A stretch of DNA of 64,000 nt, taken from contig NZ_BAAALT010000003.1 in assembly GCF_039528515.1 (NCBI RefSeq), forward strand, positions 205,671-269,670, in the 5' to 3' direction. The position numbers were made by a program, and so were the translations under genes. This DNA comes from Luedemannella flava. GTDB lineage: Bacteria > Actinomycetota > Actinomycetes > Mycobacteriales > Micromonosporaceae. The notes below the pieces were generated by a model. The model ran no database searches, was not told the DNA's origin, and saw nothing but the letters and a program-made list of their open reading frames with translations. This document shows positions 1 to 7,927 of the stretch, piece by piece (position 1 is the stretch's first letter; each line of letters opens with the position of its first letter).

Positions 1-231
1 AACGCCGTGACGTGCCTCGGCGACGAGCCGAAAGGCGACCAGCTCCGCGCTGTCCTGCACCGCACCTATCTACGTGCGGCCCCCACCCAGGAAGCCGCGG
101 CCGAGGTCCTCGGCCTGCCGATGAGCACCTACCGCCGCTATCTCGCCAGGGCGGTCGATCACCTCACCGAGCTGCTATGGACCGTGGAGATCGGTGAGGT
201 GCGCCGAGCGCAGTTCGATGTTCGAGCGTGA
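1..231 (+). CDS. STAND-like ATPase, C-terminal fragment (5' end outside window)
   Basis: This is the last 76 codons of the gene that is complete at 19437-21485; every residue matches that copy. It holds only the C-terminal helical/HTH-like segment (TQEAAAEVLGLPMSTYRRYL) that resembles a sigma-70 region 4 or LuxR-type helix-turn-helix. The ATPase part would lie to the left of the window. Because this fragment sits in the 7.4-kb repeat that ends at an N, it may be an assembly duplicate rather than a second gene. Confidence 0.7.
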   Translation, partial: NAVTCLGDEPKGDQLRAVLHRTYLRAAPTQEAAAEVLGLPMSTYRRYLARAVDHLTELLWTVEIGEVRRAQFDVRA

Positions 232-382
232 GCGGTAGCACGCCGACAGGTCACCACTGCTGTCAGCGACTTCGAGACGGGCCCACGGGCTGGAGTGGCG
301 TCGTCCATCCCCGACGCCCGGGGTCGGCGGATCTTCTGGAAAGCCAGCGGGGCCAGGTCGAGCTCATCGATCGGGGGTCCGA

Positions 383-658
383 TCAGCCTGGGACAGCTCG
401 GAATCGGACGCCAGGTCGTCCCAGGGCCGTCAGGCCATACCCGCCGGTCGTCGTGCGGACCAGAACGCCGGCGGTCACCAGGTGGCCCATCAGGCGCTCC
501 AACGCGTCCGGGTCCGCGTCCGTCACGGCGGCCGCGGTCGCGGCCGGGACGGAGCCGGCCGCGATGTGGTCGGCCAACCGCAACGTCGCCGCGACGCGGA
601 TGGCCATCGGCGTCACCAGGTCGGCAGCCGCCCACAGACGGGGCGAGAACGTCCGCAT
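383..658 (-). pseudogene. O-methyltransferase remnant (dimerisation domain only), copy 1
   Basis: The 91 residues read as the N-terminal winged-helix dimerisation domain of actinobacterial SAM-dependent O-methyltransferases: MRTFSPRLWAAADLVTPMAI, then a LADHIAAG helix, and a YGLTALG wing. Full-length relatives have about 340 residues; the catalytic Rossmann domain is missing. After LTALG the other forward frame reads DDLASDSELSQ, which resembles the FW-DDLA-D--L segment normally found further along, so an internal deletion with frameshift is likely. The identical remnant is at 21637-21912. Confidence 0.7.
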
Positions 659-723
659 GGCTCTTGGCCGGAGGATTCGCAGATCACGGGGTACAACGCG
701 GCGGATCCGAGTAGCGTTCTCAT

Positions 724-969
724 ATGTCCAATCGCAGGCATCTCACCCCGCCGTCGGACGTCCTGCACCACGCGGCGAGGGCCGCCGAGGAGGAGCCCTT
801 GTCGGCCGGGCCGGGTGCTCCACAGGCCCGCCCGCACCAGGCGTCCGCCCGTGAAACCGCCCATGAGCAGGCGATGGCGGACCGGGCCCGGTCGAGCCGG
901 TCGGCCACCATGGTCAACCAGTCGGACTCGATGCGCCTGAAGAAGGGCAACTCCGGCCGGCATCACTAG
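724..969 (+). CDS. Small hydrophilic protein of unknown function, copy 1
   Basis: An 81-codon frame with about 90% G or C at third positions, which favours this strand over the antisense frame 720-950 that would need a TTG start. The product is hydrophilic, rich in Ala, Arg, His and Ser, has no membrane segment or motif I recognise, and ends KKGNSGRHH. No Shine-Dalgarno is visible. A TAGCGT hexamer (712-717) just upstream would suit leaderless transcription. Its last 4 bases overlap the 3' end of the VWA gene on the other strand. I do not recognise a family. Confidence 0.5.
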   Translation: MSNRRHLTPPSDVLHHAARAAEEEPLSAGPGAPQARPHQASARETAHEQAMADRARSSRSATMVNQSDSMRLKKGNSGRHH

Positions 970-2138
970 TCGTTGACGCGGACGGACTCGATCCAGGAGG
1001 GCGGCGGCGGCGGATCCCCGCCGATGAGGCCGGCGATCACCCGCGTGCCGACGGGCTCGTCGGGCCAGGGGGTGAAGCCGTCGGTGAGGACCACGATCAC
1101 GTCCGGGCGCTGCGGCTGCGCCAGCGCGGCCGTGATCCCCTCGCGCATGTCGGTGCCCCCGCCGCCGGAGAACTCCAGTTCCTCGGCGCGGGAGACGTGC
1201 TGCACCACGTGCACGGCCGCGTCGCAGGACAGGACGGTGACCCGGTTGCCGCGGATGCCGATGTCGCGCAGCACGCCGGCGACCTCCGCCATCGCCTCGG
1301 CGAGGTCGTCGTCCGACATCGAACCGGAGGTGTCCACCACGATCGTCACGCACGGCACGGGGCGGCGCAGGCTGGGCAGCACGACGGTGGCCTGGCTGGC
1401 CGAGCGCCGCGACGGCCGCCGGTACGTGTAGTCGACCGCGCCGCCCGCCCAGGCGACCGCCTGCCGGACGTTGCCGGCCAGCACCTGGCGCCAGTCGACG
1501 GTGGGTTCGAGGACCTCGTCGGCCCAGCGGCGCCAGCCGTTCGGCACCGAGCCGCGGGTGCGCTGGTGGGACCGGATCGCGTCGGCCGTGATCCGGCGGA
1601 TCGCGTCCGCCTCGGTGGGGGACACCGACGTCGCCGCGCCGTCCGGCCCCAGGTCCCACGGCTCCACGCCGCCGTAGACGCCGGAGCCGCAGCGCGGGCA
1701 TGGCGGCTGCGCAGGGATGTCCGGCAGGTACTGCTCGAACAGCAGCCCATTGGGCAGCCCGAACGTCGCCGGCCGGATGTGGTCGCGCGGTAGCGCCAAC
1801 CCGTCGGCGACCAGGTCGTCGTTGATCTCGCAGTCCTGGGCGAGGTTGACCCGGGCACGGTCGCCCTGCAACTGCGCGGGCAGCCGCTCGGCCCGCCCGT
1901 GATGGTCGCGCAGCAGGTGCGACACCTCGTGGATCCACACCCCGGCCAGCTCGTTCACCGGCGTGCCGTCGACGAAGCCGGCGTTCACGTAGCACCGCCA
2001 CAGCCGGTCCACCGCCATGGTCGGCACGATCTCGGAGGGCACGACGGCGAGCGTGTACAGCGCCGACGCCAGGTACGGCCGGTCGCTGGCCGCCCGGTAG
2101 CGGGCCGCCAGCAGCTTCGTGCGGTCCAGCGCGCTCAG
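966..2138 (-). CDS. VWA / putative metallopeptidase (DUF2201-type) protein, copy 1
   Basis: 390 residues. The N-terminal part has the helix VWIHEVSHLLRDHHGRAE, an HExxH-like HEVSH motif of the putative metallopeptidase domain, then a CPRCGSG knuckle. The C-terminal part is a VWA-like domain with a full MIDAS set: DTSGSMS, the T in GGGTDM, and the D in LTDGF. The start is taken as CTG at 2138, because the homologous frame opens with SALDRTKLLAARYRA and no ATG, GTG or TTG fits; CTGA overlaps the MoxR stop, which implies coupled translation. The partner is the MoxR ATPase upstream. Identical to 22220-23392. Confidence 0.8.
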   Translation of the reverse strand: MSALDRTKLLAARYRAASDRPYLASALYTLAVVPSEIVPTMAVDRLWRCYVNAGFVDGTPVNELAGVWIHEVSHLLRDHHGRAERLPAQLQGDRARVNLAQDCEINDDLVADGLALPRDHIRPATFGLPNGLLFEQYLPDIPAQPPCPRCGSGVYGGVEPWDLGPDGAATSVSPTEADAIRRITADAIRSHQRTRGSVPNGWRRWADEVLEPTVDWRQVLAGNVRQAVAWAGGAVDYTYRRPSRRSASQATVVLPSLRRPVPCVTIVVDTSGSMSDDDLAEAMAEVAGVLRDIGIRGNRVTVLSCDAAVHVVQHVSRAEELEFSGGGGTDMREGITAALAQPQRPDVIVVLTDGFTPWPDEPVGTRVIAGLIGGDPPPPPSWIESVRVND

Positions 2139-3310
2139 ACCAGCGCCCCGGACAGCGCGAGGATGTTGACGAACGCGTCGAGCTGCGGCGGGGCCGGCCA
2201 GCGCGGGTCGCGCATGGCCGCGAGGTCGGCCGCGGCCCGGGCGGCGACGTCGGGCACGCCCGCGTCGACCGCTTTGGCCAGCACGACCCAGCCGGCCTCC
2301 CACCGCTGCTGGCTCGTGTTGGCCTGCACGGCCGCGACCACCGCGGTGAGGAACGCCAGCTGCCGGTCGCCGCGCTCGGGCAGCGCGAACGCCTCCGGCC
2401 GGGCGAGCACCCGGTCGGGGTCGGGCAGGTCGAGCTCCTCGGCGAACGTGAGCAGCTCGATGCCCGCGCCGTCGCCGATCGCGCCGACCAGCGCCGCGCC
2501 GAGCGGCTCCCGGTCGGCCCCGCAGGCGTCGGCGAAGGTCAGCAGCCGCAACGCCATCTCCCAGGTGCGCGGCGACGGCCAGGCGCGGCCCCGGGCCTGC
2601 GCGTCGGCGGGCATGTGGTGGGCCAGGCCCGGCCGCGCGGTGAGGAAGCCGGCGAGGATGCCCCGGGCGCGCGCGAGCGCCGCGTCCACCCGCTCCGGCT
2701 TGATCGTCGGCACGGTCACCGCCGGCCACGTCCCGGACAGGCCGCGCGCCACGACCCGCGGGTCGTGCGTCCAGTTCAGGTGCACGAAGCGGTTGGCCAG
2801 CGGCGGACTCAGGTGCCAGCCGTCGGCCGCGCTGGCCGGCGGGTTGGCCGCCGCCACGATGCGCACCTGCTCGGGCAGCGTCAGGCTGCCGACGCGCCGC
2901 TCCAGCACCACCCGCAGCAGCGCCGCCTGCACGGCCGGCGGCGCGGACGACAACTCGTCAAAAAAGAGCAGACCCTTGCCGATACGGGCGACGCGCACCG
3001 CCCAGTCCGGCGGCGCCATCGGCACGCCCTGGTTGGCCGGGTCCTCCCCGATGATCGGCAGCCCGGAGAAGTCGCTCGGCTCGTGGATGCTCGCGATCAC
3101 GGTCTCCAGCGGCAGCGCCAGCGCGGCGGCGAGCTGTTCGAGCGTCGCGGACTTGCCGATGCCCGGCTCGCCCCACAGCAGGACGGGCAGGTTGGCTGCC
3201 ACGGCCAGCGCCAACGCGTCGGCCTGACTGCTCGTGGCGGGCTCGGTGCGCGCGCCCCGGATGCGCCGCACCAACGTGTCGGCCAACATCAACTGATCTT
3301 CGCTGGTCAT
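2135..3310 (-). CDS. MoxR-family AAA+ ATPase, copy 1
   Basis: 391 residues. Walker A is GEPGIGKSAT, Walker B is LLFFDELSSAPP, sensor 1 is AAANPPAS, and a PPLANRF arginine-finger segment follows, the order seen in MoxR AAA+ ATPases. Such ATPases act as chaperone-like remodelers together with VWA proteins, and the next gene encodes one. ATGA overlaps the stop of the ankyrin gene upstream (3307-3310). Identical to 23389-24564. Confidence 0.9.
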   Translation of the reverse strand: MTSEDQLMLADTLVRRIRGARTEPATSSQADALALAVAANLPVLLWGEPGIGKSATLEQLAAALALPLETVIASIHEPSDFSGLPIIGEDPANQGVPMAPPDWAVRVARIGKGLLFFDELSSAPPAVQAALLRVVLERRVGSLTLPEQVRIVAAANPPASAADGWHLSPPLANRFVHLNWTHDPRVVARGLSGTWPAVTVPTIKPERVDAALARARGILAGFLTARPGLAHHMPADAQARGRAWPSPRTWEMALRLLTFADACGADREPLGAALVGAIGDGAGIELLTFAEELDLPDPDRVLARPEAFALPERGDRQLAFLTAVVAAVQANTSQQRWEAGWVVLAKAVDAGVPDVAARAAADLAAMRDPRWPAPPQLDAFVNILALSGALV

Positions 3311-5184
3311 TGTTCTTTCCGGTCGTAAGCGGCGGTAACGGCGGCGCGAAGAAAGTCGAGGTCGTCCCGCTTGGAGTTATCGATCATGTAGCGGAGCGAC
3401 TGGCGCCGGTACGTATCGCCGGCGGCCGGGTCGGCGCCGGCCGCGAGCATCGCCCGCATGACCTCCGCCGGAGAGTCGACCTGCACCTGGGTCATGAGCG
3501 GGGTGTACCGCTGCGTGCTCTGACGGTTCACGTCGACGCCCGCCGTGACCAGCCACGGCACGATCTCGGCGGCGTCCGGCGAGCGCAGCACGTGCAGCAG
3601 GTTGCCGCCGGTCCGGTCGATGGTGAGCGGATCGGCGCCGGCGGCGATGAGCGCGTGGAAGAGGCTCGCGGAGCCGCCGTCGTAGAGCACCCCGGCCAGC
3701 GGGGTGCGGCCGAACAGGTCGCGGGTGTTGATGTCGAGGCCGGCGGCGAGCAGCCGGTTGAGCAGCGTCACCCCGCCGATTTTGACCAGGTGGTGCAAGG
3801 GTCCGGCGTCCCAGCGGTCGCGCAGACCGCTCGGGTCCACGCCCATGTCGAGCACGCTGACGAACGTGTCGGTGTCGCCATGGGTGATCGCCGCGACCGC
3901 GTGCCAGCGCAGCTGCTTCAGCGGCCGGGGCAGCCGGGACCTGGTCGCCCCGTGCCAGGCGTCGACGGCGTTGACGCAGGCCGGTGCCTCGCCGCCGAGG
4001 GCGCGCAGGACGCGTTCGCGGCGTCCCTCCTCCTCGGTGTGCTCATGGGTGTACGGCCGCCCGTCGCGCCAGCCGACCTGGTGCCACTGTCTGCCGCAGC
4101 GCACCCGGACCGCCGACACGTCCAGAGCCGGCGCGGGCGGGTGGTAGCCGGGGTCCGGCTGGTCCGGGAACAGCGCGGCCCGAACCAGCGGGTGGACCTC
4201 GTCGCTGCTGATCCGTCCGGTGCGTAGCAGCTCCAGGTCGGCCGGTCGCTGCCACAGCGGCCGGTCCAGGCGGGGGACGTTCTCGACGTCGGCGGTGGAC
4301 CAGTGGCGATGGGTCGCTATCAGCTGTCCGGGCGCGCCGAGGGACAGCAGCACGCGTTGCCCACCCCAGTCGTTGGTGCCCCGAACCATGACCATCGGCG
4401 GCCCGGACGGCCGCTCCAGCATCTGTCGGACCACGGGCACCAGCACCGGGACCATCGCGCTGAACGCCTCGGGAAAGGCCGCCTCGGGCGAACGTCGGGC
4501 GTACTCGTCGCTCGGCTGCAGGTCGGACGTGACGCCGGCGATCTCCCAGGCCTGCCCGATCCGGCCCTCGTCCTGCAGGTCGATGACCCGTTCCAGGAGC
4601 GCCACCGGGTCATCGGAGGCGGCGTCGGCGCGGTACGGGCGCCCGTCGCGGGCGAAGAACGGTGCCCGGTCACCCCCGAACCGGGGCAGCAGCAGGTGGG
4701 TGGCGTGGGCGTCCCACAGGTACCGCGATCCGGCCCAGTCCTCCAACGGCTGACGCGTCCGGGGGTCGCCGACATGCAGCTGCGGGACCTGGGGACGCTC
4801 GTCGGCCACCGGGTTGCGCACGTACAGCGCGAGACTGTCGCAGTACCAGGCCAGCGCGACCCGCCAGCGGGGCAACAGCAGGCCCGAGCCGCCCGCGGCG
4901 TGCCGCGGCAGGTGCCACCGCACCAGGTCGGGCGCGAGGCGGCGCAGGTCGTCGGTGAGCCGCGCCGCGATCTCGTTGCCGTGCCGGTCGGCGACGTCCG
5001 CTAGGTCGATATGGACGTCGAACCGGGCGGCCGCGCAGGCGCCCCGCCAGTCCCCGGCCTCGCGCCGCGCGGTCGCCCCGGCCACCATCCGCGCCGGCAT
5101 GCCGTACCGGCGGGCAGCGAGCCAGCCGGTCGCGTTGGCGTTGACGAAGACGCTGCGAGCGGAGCGGCCCTCGGGTGGGCTCAC
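3307..5184 (-). CDS. Ankyrin-repeat protein B, copy 1
   Basis: 625 residues from a GTG start. The first 400 or so residues form a domain I cannot name, with conserved blocks LAPDLVRWHLPR and GWRDGRPYTHEHTEEE. The last 200 carry ankyrin-type repeats (GRTPLAGVLYDGG, ALIAAGADPLTI, LLAAGLDINTRD). No signal peptide or membrane segment is visible, so it should be cytosolic. It is a paralogue of the next protein upstream. Identical to 24561-26438. Confidence 0.8.
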   Translation of the reverse strand: MSPPEGRSARSVFVNANATGWLAARRYGMPARMVAGATARREAGDWRGACAAARFDVHIDLADVADRHGNEIAARLTDDLRRLAPDLVRWHLPRHAAGGSGLLLPRWRVALAWYCDSLALYVRNPVADERPQVPQLHVGDPRTRQPLEDWAGSRYLWDAHATHLLLPRFGGDRAPFFARDGRPYRADAASDDPVALLERVIDLQDEGRIGQAWEIAGVTSDLQPSDEYARRSPEAAFPEAFSAMVPVLVPVVRQMLERPSGPPMVMVRGTNDWGGQRVLLSLGAPGQLIATHRHWSTADVENVPRLDRPLWQRPADLELLRTGRISSDEVHPLVRAALFPDQPDPGYHPPAPALDVSAVRVRCGRQWHQVGWRDGRPYTHEHTEEEGRRERVLRALGGEAPACVNAVDAWHGATRSRLPRPLKQLRWHAVAAITHGDTDTFVSVLDMGVDPSGLRDRWDAGPLHHLVKIGGVTLLNRLLAAGLDINTRDLFGRTPLAGVLYDGGSASLFHALIAAGADPLTIDRTGGNLLHVLRSPDAAEIVPWLVTAGVDVNRQSTQRYTPLMTQVQVDSPAEVMRAMLAAGADPAAGDTYRRQSLRYMIDNSKRDDLDFLRAAVTAAYDRKEQ

Positions 5185-5202
5185 GTGCGCGCGGCCCGGG
5201 GG

Positions 5203-7092
5203 TCAGTCATCGTCGTCGTCCGCGTACTCGGGCTCCGCCACCCCGGCCGCCTTCGCCGCGGCCACCAGGAAGTCGAGGTCGTCCCGGTCGTACTGGTCGA
5301 TCATCTCGAGAATGGTCTGTTCGGTGTACTCGTCGGAGCAGTTGGGGTCCGCGCCCGCGTCGAGGGTGGCCCGCAGCGTGGCGGCCGGCGCGGAGGTCAG
5401 CACCTGGGCCAGGAGCGGCGGGCGCCCGTACTCGTCGGTGTCGGTGAGGCTGACGCCCGCCTCGACCAGCCACGGCACGATACGGTCGGCCTCGGTCGAG
5501 CGGAGCAGGTGCAGCGTCGAGTCGCTGGCGATGTCGACGGCGAGGGGGTCGGCACCCGCGTCCAGCATGGCGCGGGCCAGGTCGGCGGACGCGCCGTCGA
5601 AGAGGGCGGCGGCGAGCGGGGTGCGCTCCTTCCCGTCGCGGCCGTTGATGTCCATGCCGGCGGCGAGCAGCCGCTTGAGCAGCGCCTCCTGGTCGCCGTG
5701 CAGCTTCGCGAGCTTGTGCAACGGCCCCCGGTTCCACCGGTCGCGCACGCCGACCGGGTCGACGCCCACGTCCAGCAGGTGGGTGAACTCGTCGGCGTTG
5801 CCGTGCGCCAGCGCCGTCAGGGCGTGGCTGCGCAGTTCGCGCAGGGCCCGGGGCAGCCGGGCCGTGGTCGACCCCTGCCAGGTCTCGGCGACGGTGAAGC
5901 AGCCGGGCACCTCGCCGCCGAGGGCGCGCATGACGCGCTCGCGCTGCGCCTCCTCCTCGGTGTGGTCGTGGGTGTACGTGCGCCCGTCGCGCCAGCCGAC
6001 CTTGTGCCACTGCCCGCGGCAGCGCACCGGCACCGCCGTCGCGGCGACGGACGGCACGCGCGGCTGGTAGCCCGGGTCGGCCTCGTCCGGGAACAGCGCC
6101 GCACGCACCAGGGGGTGCAGCTCGGCGGTCGTGATCCGGTCGGTGCGCAGCAGTTCGACGTCGGGGAACCGCTGCCAGTGCACCCGGTGCAGCTCGAGCA
6201 TGTCGCGGGTGTTCCGGTCCGCCCGCGACGCCCGCAGTTCGCCGTCGTCCAGGCGCAGCAGCACGGGCGACGTCCAGCCGAAGGACGGCCGCAGCAGGAT
6301 CCCGTCCGGTGCGTCCGGCCCGTTCAGCAGCCGTCGGGCGACGGGAACGAGCGCCGGGACCATCGCCCCGAACCCTTCCGGGAACTGGTCATCGGCGCCC
6401 GGGTCGCCCCACCGCCGCTTGGCCTCCGGGAAGGTCGCCGGCACCCCGGCGACGGCCCACGCCTGCTCGACCTCGCCCGCGTCCTGCAGGGTCAGGACCC
6501 GTTCCATCAGCGCGACCGGGTCGTTGTCCACGCCATCCGCGGCCCGGGGCCGACCGTCGCGGTCGAAGAACGGCGTCCGGTCGCCGCCGCCGACCCGGTG
6601 CAGCAACAGGTGGGTCTCGCGCGCATCCCACAGGTAACGGCCCTGGATCCAGTCGTCCTGGCGCCCCCGGGCGAGGGGGAGCGGCGCGAGGCGCAGCTCC
6701 GGCCGCTGCGGGCGCTCGATGTGGGCGGGCGTGACGACGTACAGCGTGACGTCGCCGTAGGCGGCGAGCCGGATCTTCCGATCGGGCGTGAGCAGGCCCA
6801 TGCCGTCCCGGCCCCGGCGTGGCAGATGCCACCGTACGAGATCGGGCACGAGATGGCGCAGGTCGTCCTCGACCCGGCCGGCCACCTCCGCGCCGAACCT
6901 GTTGGCCACGTCCGGCAGGTCGATGGCGACGTCGACGCCAGCGGCCGCGCAGGCGCCCCGCCAGTCGCCGGCGAGACGGCGCTCACCGGCCCCGGCCACC
7001 ATCCGGGCGGGGACCGCGAACCGGCGGGCCGTCAGCCAGCTGGTGGCGTTGTGGTCGACGAACGCGCGCCGGGCCAGGGTCTTGTCCGTCAT
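5203..7092 (-). CDS. Ankyrin-repeat protein A, copy 1
   Basis: 629 residues. It is co-linear with ankyrin protein B over its whole length (LVPDLVRWHLPR, GWRDGRTYTHDHTEEE, then ankyrin repeats such as ERTPLAAALFDGASADLARA), so the two arose by tandem duplication. It ends in an acidic tail YADDDDD. The start ATG overlaps the stop of the LRR gene (7089-7092), and 17 bases separate it from protein B. Identical to 26457-28346. Confidence 0.8.
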   Translation of the reverse strand: MTDKTLARRAFVDHNATSWLTARRFAVPARMVAGAGERRLAGDWRGACAAAGVDVAIDLPDVANRFGAEVAGRVEDDLRHLVPDLVRWHLPRRGRDGMGLLTPDRKIRLAAYGDVTLYVVTPAHIERPQRPELRLAPLPLARGRQDDWIQGRYLWDARETHLLLHRVGGGDRTPFFDRDGRPRAADGVDNDPVALMERVLTLQDAGEVEQAWAVAGVPATFPEAKRRWGDPGADDQFPEGFGAMVPALVPVARRLLNGPDAPDGILLRPSFGWTSPVLLRLDDGELRASRADRNTRDMLELHRVHWQRFPDVELLRTDRITTAELHPLVRAALFPDEADPGYQPRVPSVAATAVPVRCRGQWHKVGWRDGRTYTHDHTEEEAQRERVMRALGGEVPGCFTVAETWQGSTTARLPRALRELRSHALTALAHGNADEFTHLLDVGVDPVGVRDRWNRGPLHKLAKLHGDQEALLKRLLAAGMDINGRDGKERTPLAAALFDGASADLARAMLDAGADPLAVDIASDSTLHLLRSTEADRIVPWLVEAGVSLTDTDEYGRPPLLAQVLTSAPAATLRATLDAGADPNCSDEYTEQTILEMIDQYDRDDLDFLVAAAKAAGVAEPEYADDDDD

Positions 7093-7373
7093 CGGTACAC
7101 GCTCGCGATGGCCATGATGTCCTCGGGGGCCGGGGTGGCAGGACGTAGGGCGACGGCGGCGACCCGCTTGAGCCGGCGCGGCACGCCGGTGCCGAGACCC
7201 AGCAGCTCGAGGTCGGTGCCCGCGTCGAGGGCGGCGACGAGCAGCCGGGCGCCGCGCCCGGTCACGCCGGTGTTGCGCAGGTCCAGGCGCCGCAGGCCGC
7301 TGCCCGGCAGGGCGGCGGCCAGCGCCGCCGCGACCTCGTCGCCGACCGTGTTGTCCTCGGCGGCGAGCGCGAG
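7089..7373 (-). CDS. Leucine-rich-repeat protein, C-terminal fragment cut by the N
   Basis: The last 94 codons of the LRR gene that is complete at 28343-29488. The reading frame is open up to the N at 7374, where it is lost. Relative to the intact copy the fragment reads DEVAAALAAALPG instead of DEGAAAPATALPG. The version here keeps Leu and avoids Pro in a helix, so it looks more like a normal LRR. The truncation is at the assembly join, not a biological mutation that I can demonstrate. Confidence 0.75.
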   Translation of the reverse strand, partial: LALAAEDNTVGDEVAAALAAALPGSGLRRLDLRNTGVTGRGARLLVAALDAGTDLELLGLGTGVPRRLKRVAAVALRPATPAPEDIMAIASVYR

Positions 7374-7374
7374 N
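7374..7374. other. Single ambiguous base marking a probable contig join
   Basis: The only N in the window. On its left an LRR gene is cut in mid-frame; on its right pntAA begins in mid-frame on the opposite strand. Two unrelated truncated genes meeting at one N indicate a gap of unknown size closed with a placeholder. Confidence 0.9.
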
Positions 7375-7376
7375 GA

Positions 7377-7631
7377 GGCGGCAACGTGGCCGGCTCGTCC
7401 CCGGACGCCACCGTGGTCACCGACGGCGGCGTGACCCTCATCGGCGCCGCCGACCTGCCGTCCACGATGGCCCCGGCCGCGTCGACGGCATACTCCCGCA
7501 ACATCGTCGCGGTGCTGGAGCACCTGGTGGTCGACGGCGAACTCGCCATCGACCTCACCGACGAGATCACCTCGGCCATGGTCGTCACCCACGCCGGCGC
7601 GGCGCGGCTCCCCAATGGAGGAACCCGATGA
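7377..7631 (+). CDS. pntAA: NAD(P) transhydrogenase alpha subunit part 1, C-terminal fragment
   Basis: 84 codons, open at the 5' side because of the N. The segment GGNVAGSSPDATVVTDGGVT followed by LPSTMAPAASTAYSRNIVAV and a DEITSAMVVTHAG end is the C-terminus of the NAD(H)-binding domain I of proton-translocating transhydrogenase in its three-subunit bacterial form. About 300 upstream codons, including the NAD-binding Rossmann fold, are missing from the assembly. The stop overlaps the pntAB start (ATGA, 7628-7631). Confidence 0.9.
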   Translation, partial: GGNVAGSSPDATVVTDGGVTLIGAADLPSTMAPAASTAYSRNIVAVLEHLVVDGELAIDLTDEITSAMVVTHAGAARLPNGGTR

Positions 7632-7924
7632 GCCCGGACCTGCTCACGGCGGTCACCATCTTCACCCTGAGCCTGCTGGTGGGGGTGGAGGTGATCAGCA
7701 AGGTCCCGGCGACCCTGCACACCCCGCTGATGTCGGGCGCCAACGCGATCCACGGGGTCGTGCTGGTGGGCGCCCTGTACGTGGCCGCGTCCGCCCACGA
7801 CGCCGTCGGCTACGTCGTCGCGTTCCTGGCCGTGGCGTTCGGGGCGGCCAACGTGGTCGGCGGGTACGTCGTCACCGACCGCATGCTCGGCATGTTCCGC
7901 TCGCGTCGGGCCCCGGAGGGCTGA
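7628..7924 (+). CDS. pntAB: NAD(P) transhydrogenase alpha subunit part 2
   Basis: 98 residues with about three membrane helices (LLTAVTIFTLSLLVGVEVIS, IHGVVLVGALYVAA, VVAFLAVAFGAANVVGGYVV). This is the split membrane half of the alpha subunit that, with PntB, forms the proton channel. It is translated in an overlap with pntAA and followed 3 bases later by pntB. Length fits the family. Confidence 0.93.
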   Translation: MSPDLLTAVTIFTLSLLVGVEVISKVPATLHTPLMSGANAIHGVVLVGALYVAASAHDAVGYVVAFLAVAFGAANVVGGYVVTDRMLGMFRSRRAPEG

Positions 7925-7927
7925 GGC

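Larger units (their letters stand above)
1..7373. repeat. Long direct repeat, copy 1 (offset 21254 from copy 2)
   Basis: Bases 1-7373 match 21255-28627 in the same orientation. All products read from the two copies are identical apart from the last 60 bases, where I see three substitutions: 7316 C versus T, 7321 A versus G, and 7333 A versus C. The left edge is the window start, so the repeat may be longer. The right edge is the N at 7374. A repeat that stops exactly at an N in mid-gene looks like overlapping contig ends that were scaffolded without merging. Confidence 0.95.

Noticed and set aside
720..950. Minus-strand 76-codon frame (also at 21974-22204) continuing the operon
   Set aside because: Needs a TTG start without ribosome-binding site and has poorer codon bias than the overlapping plus-strand frame.
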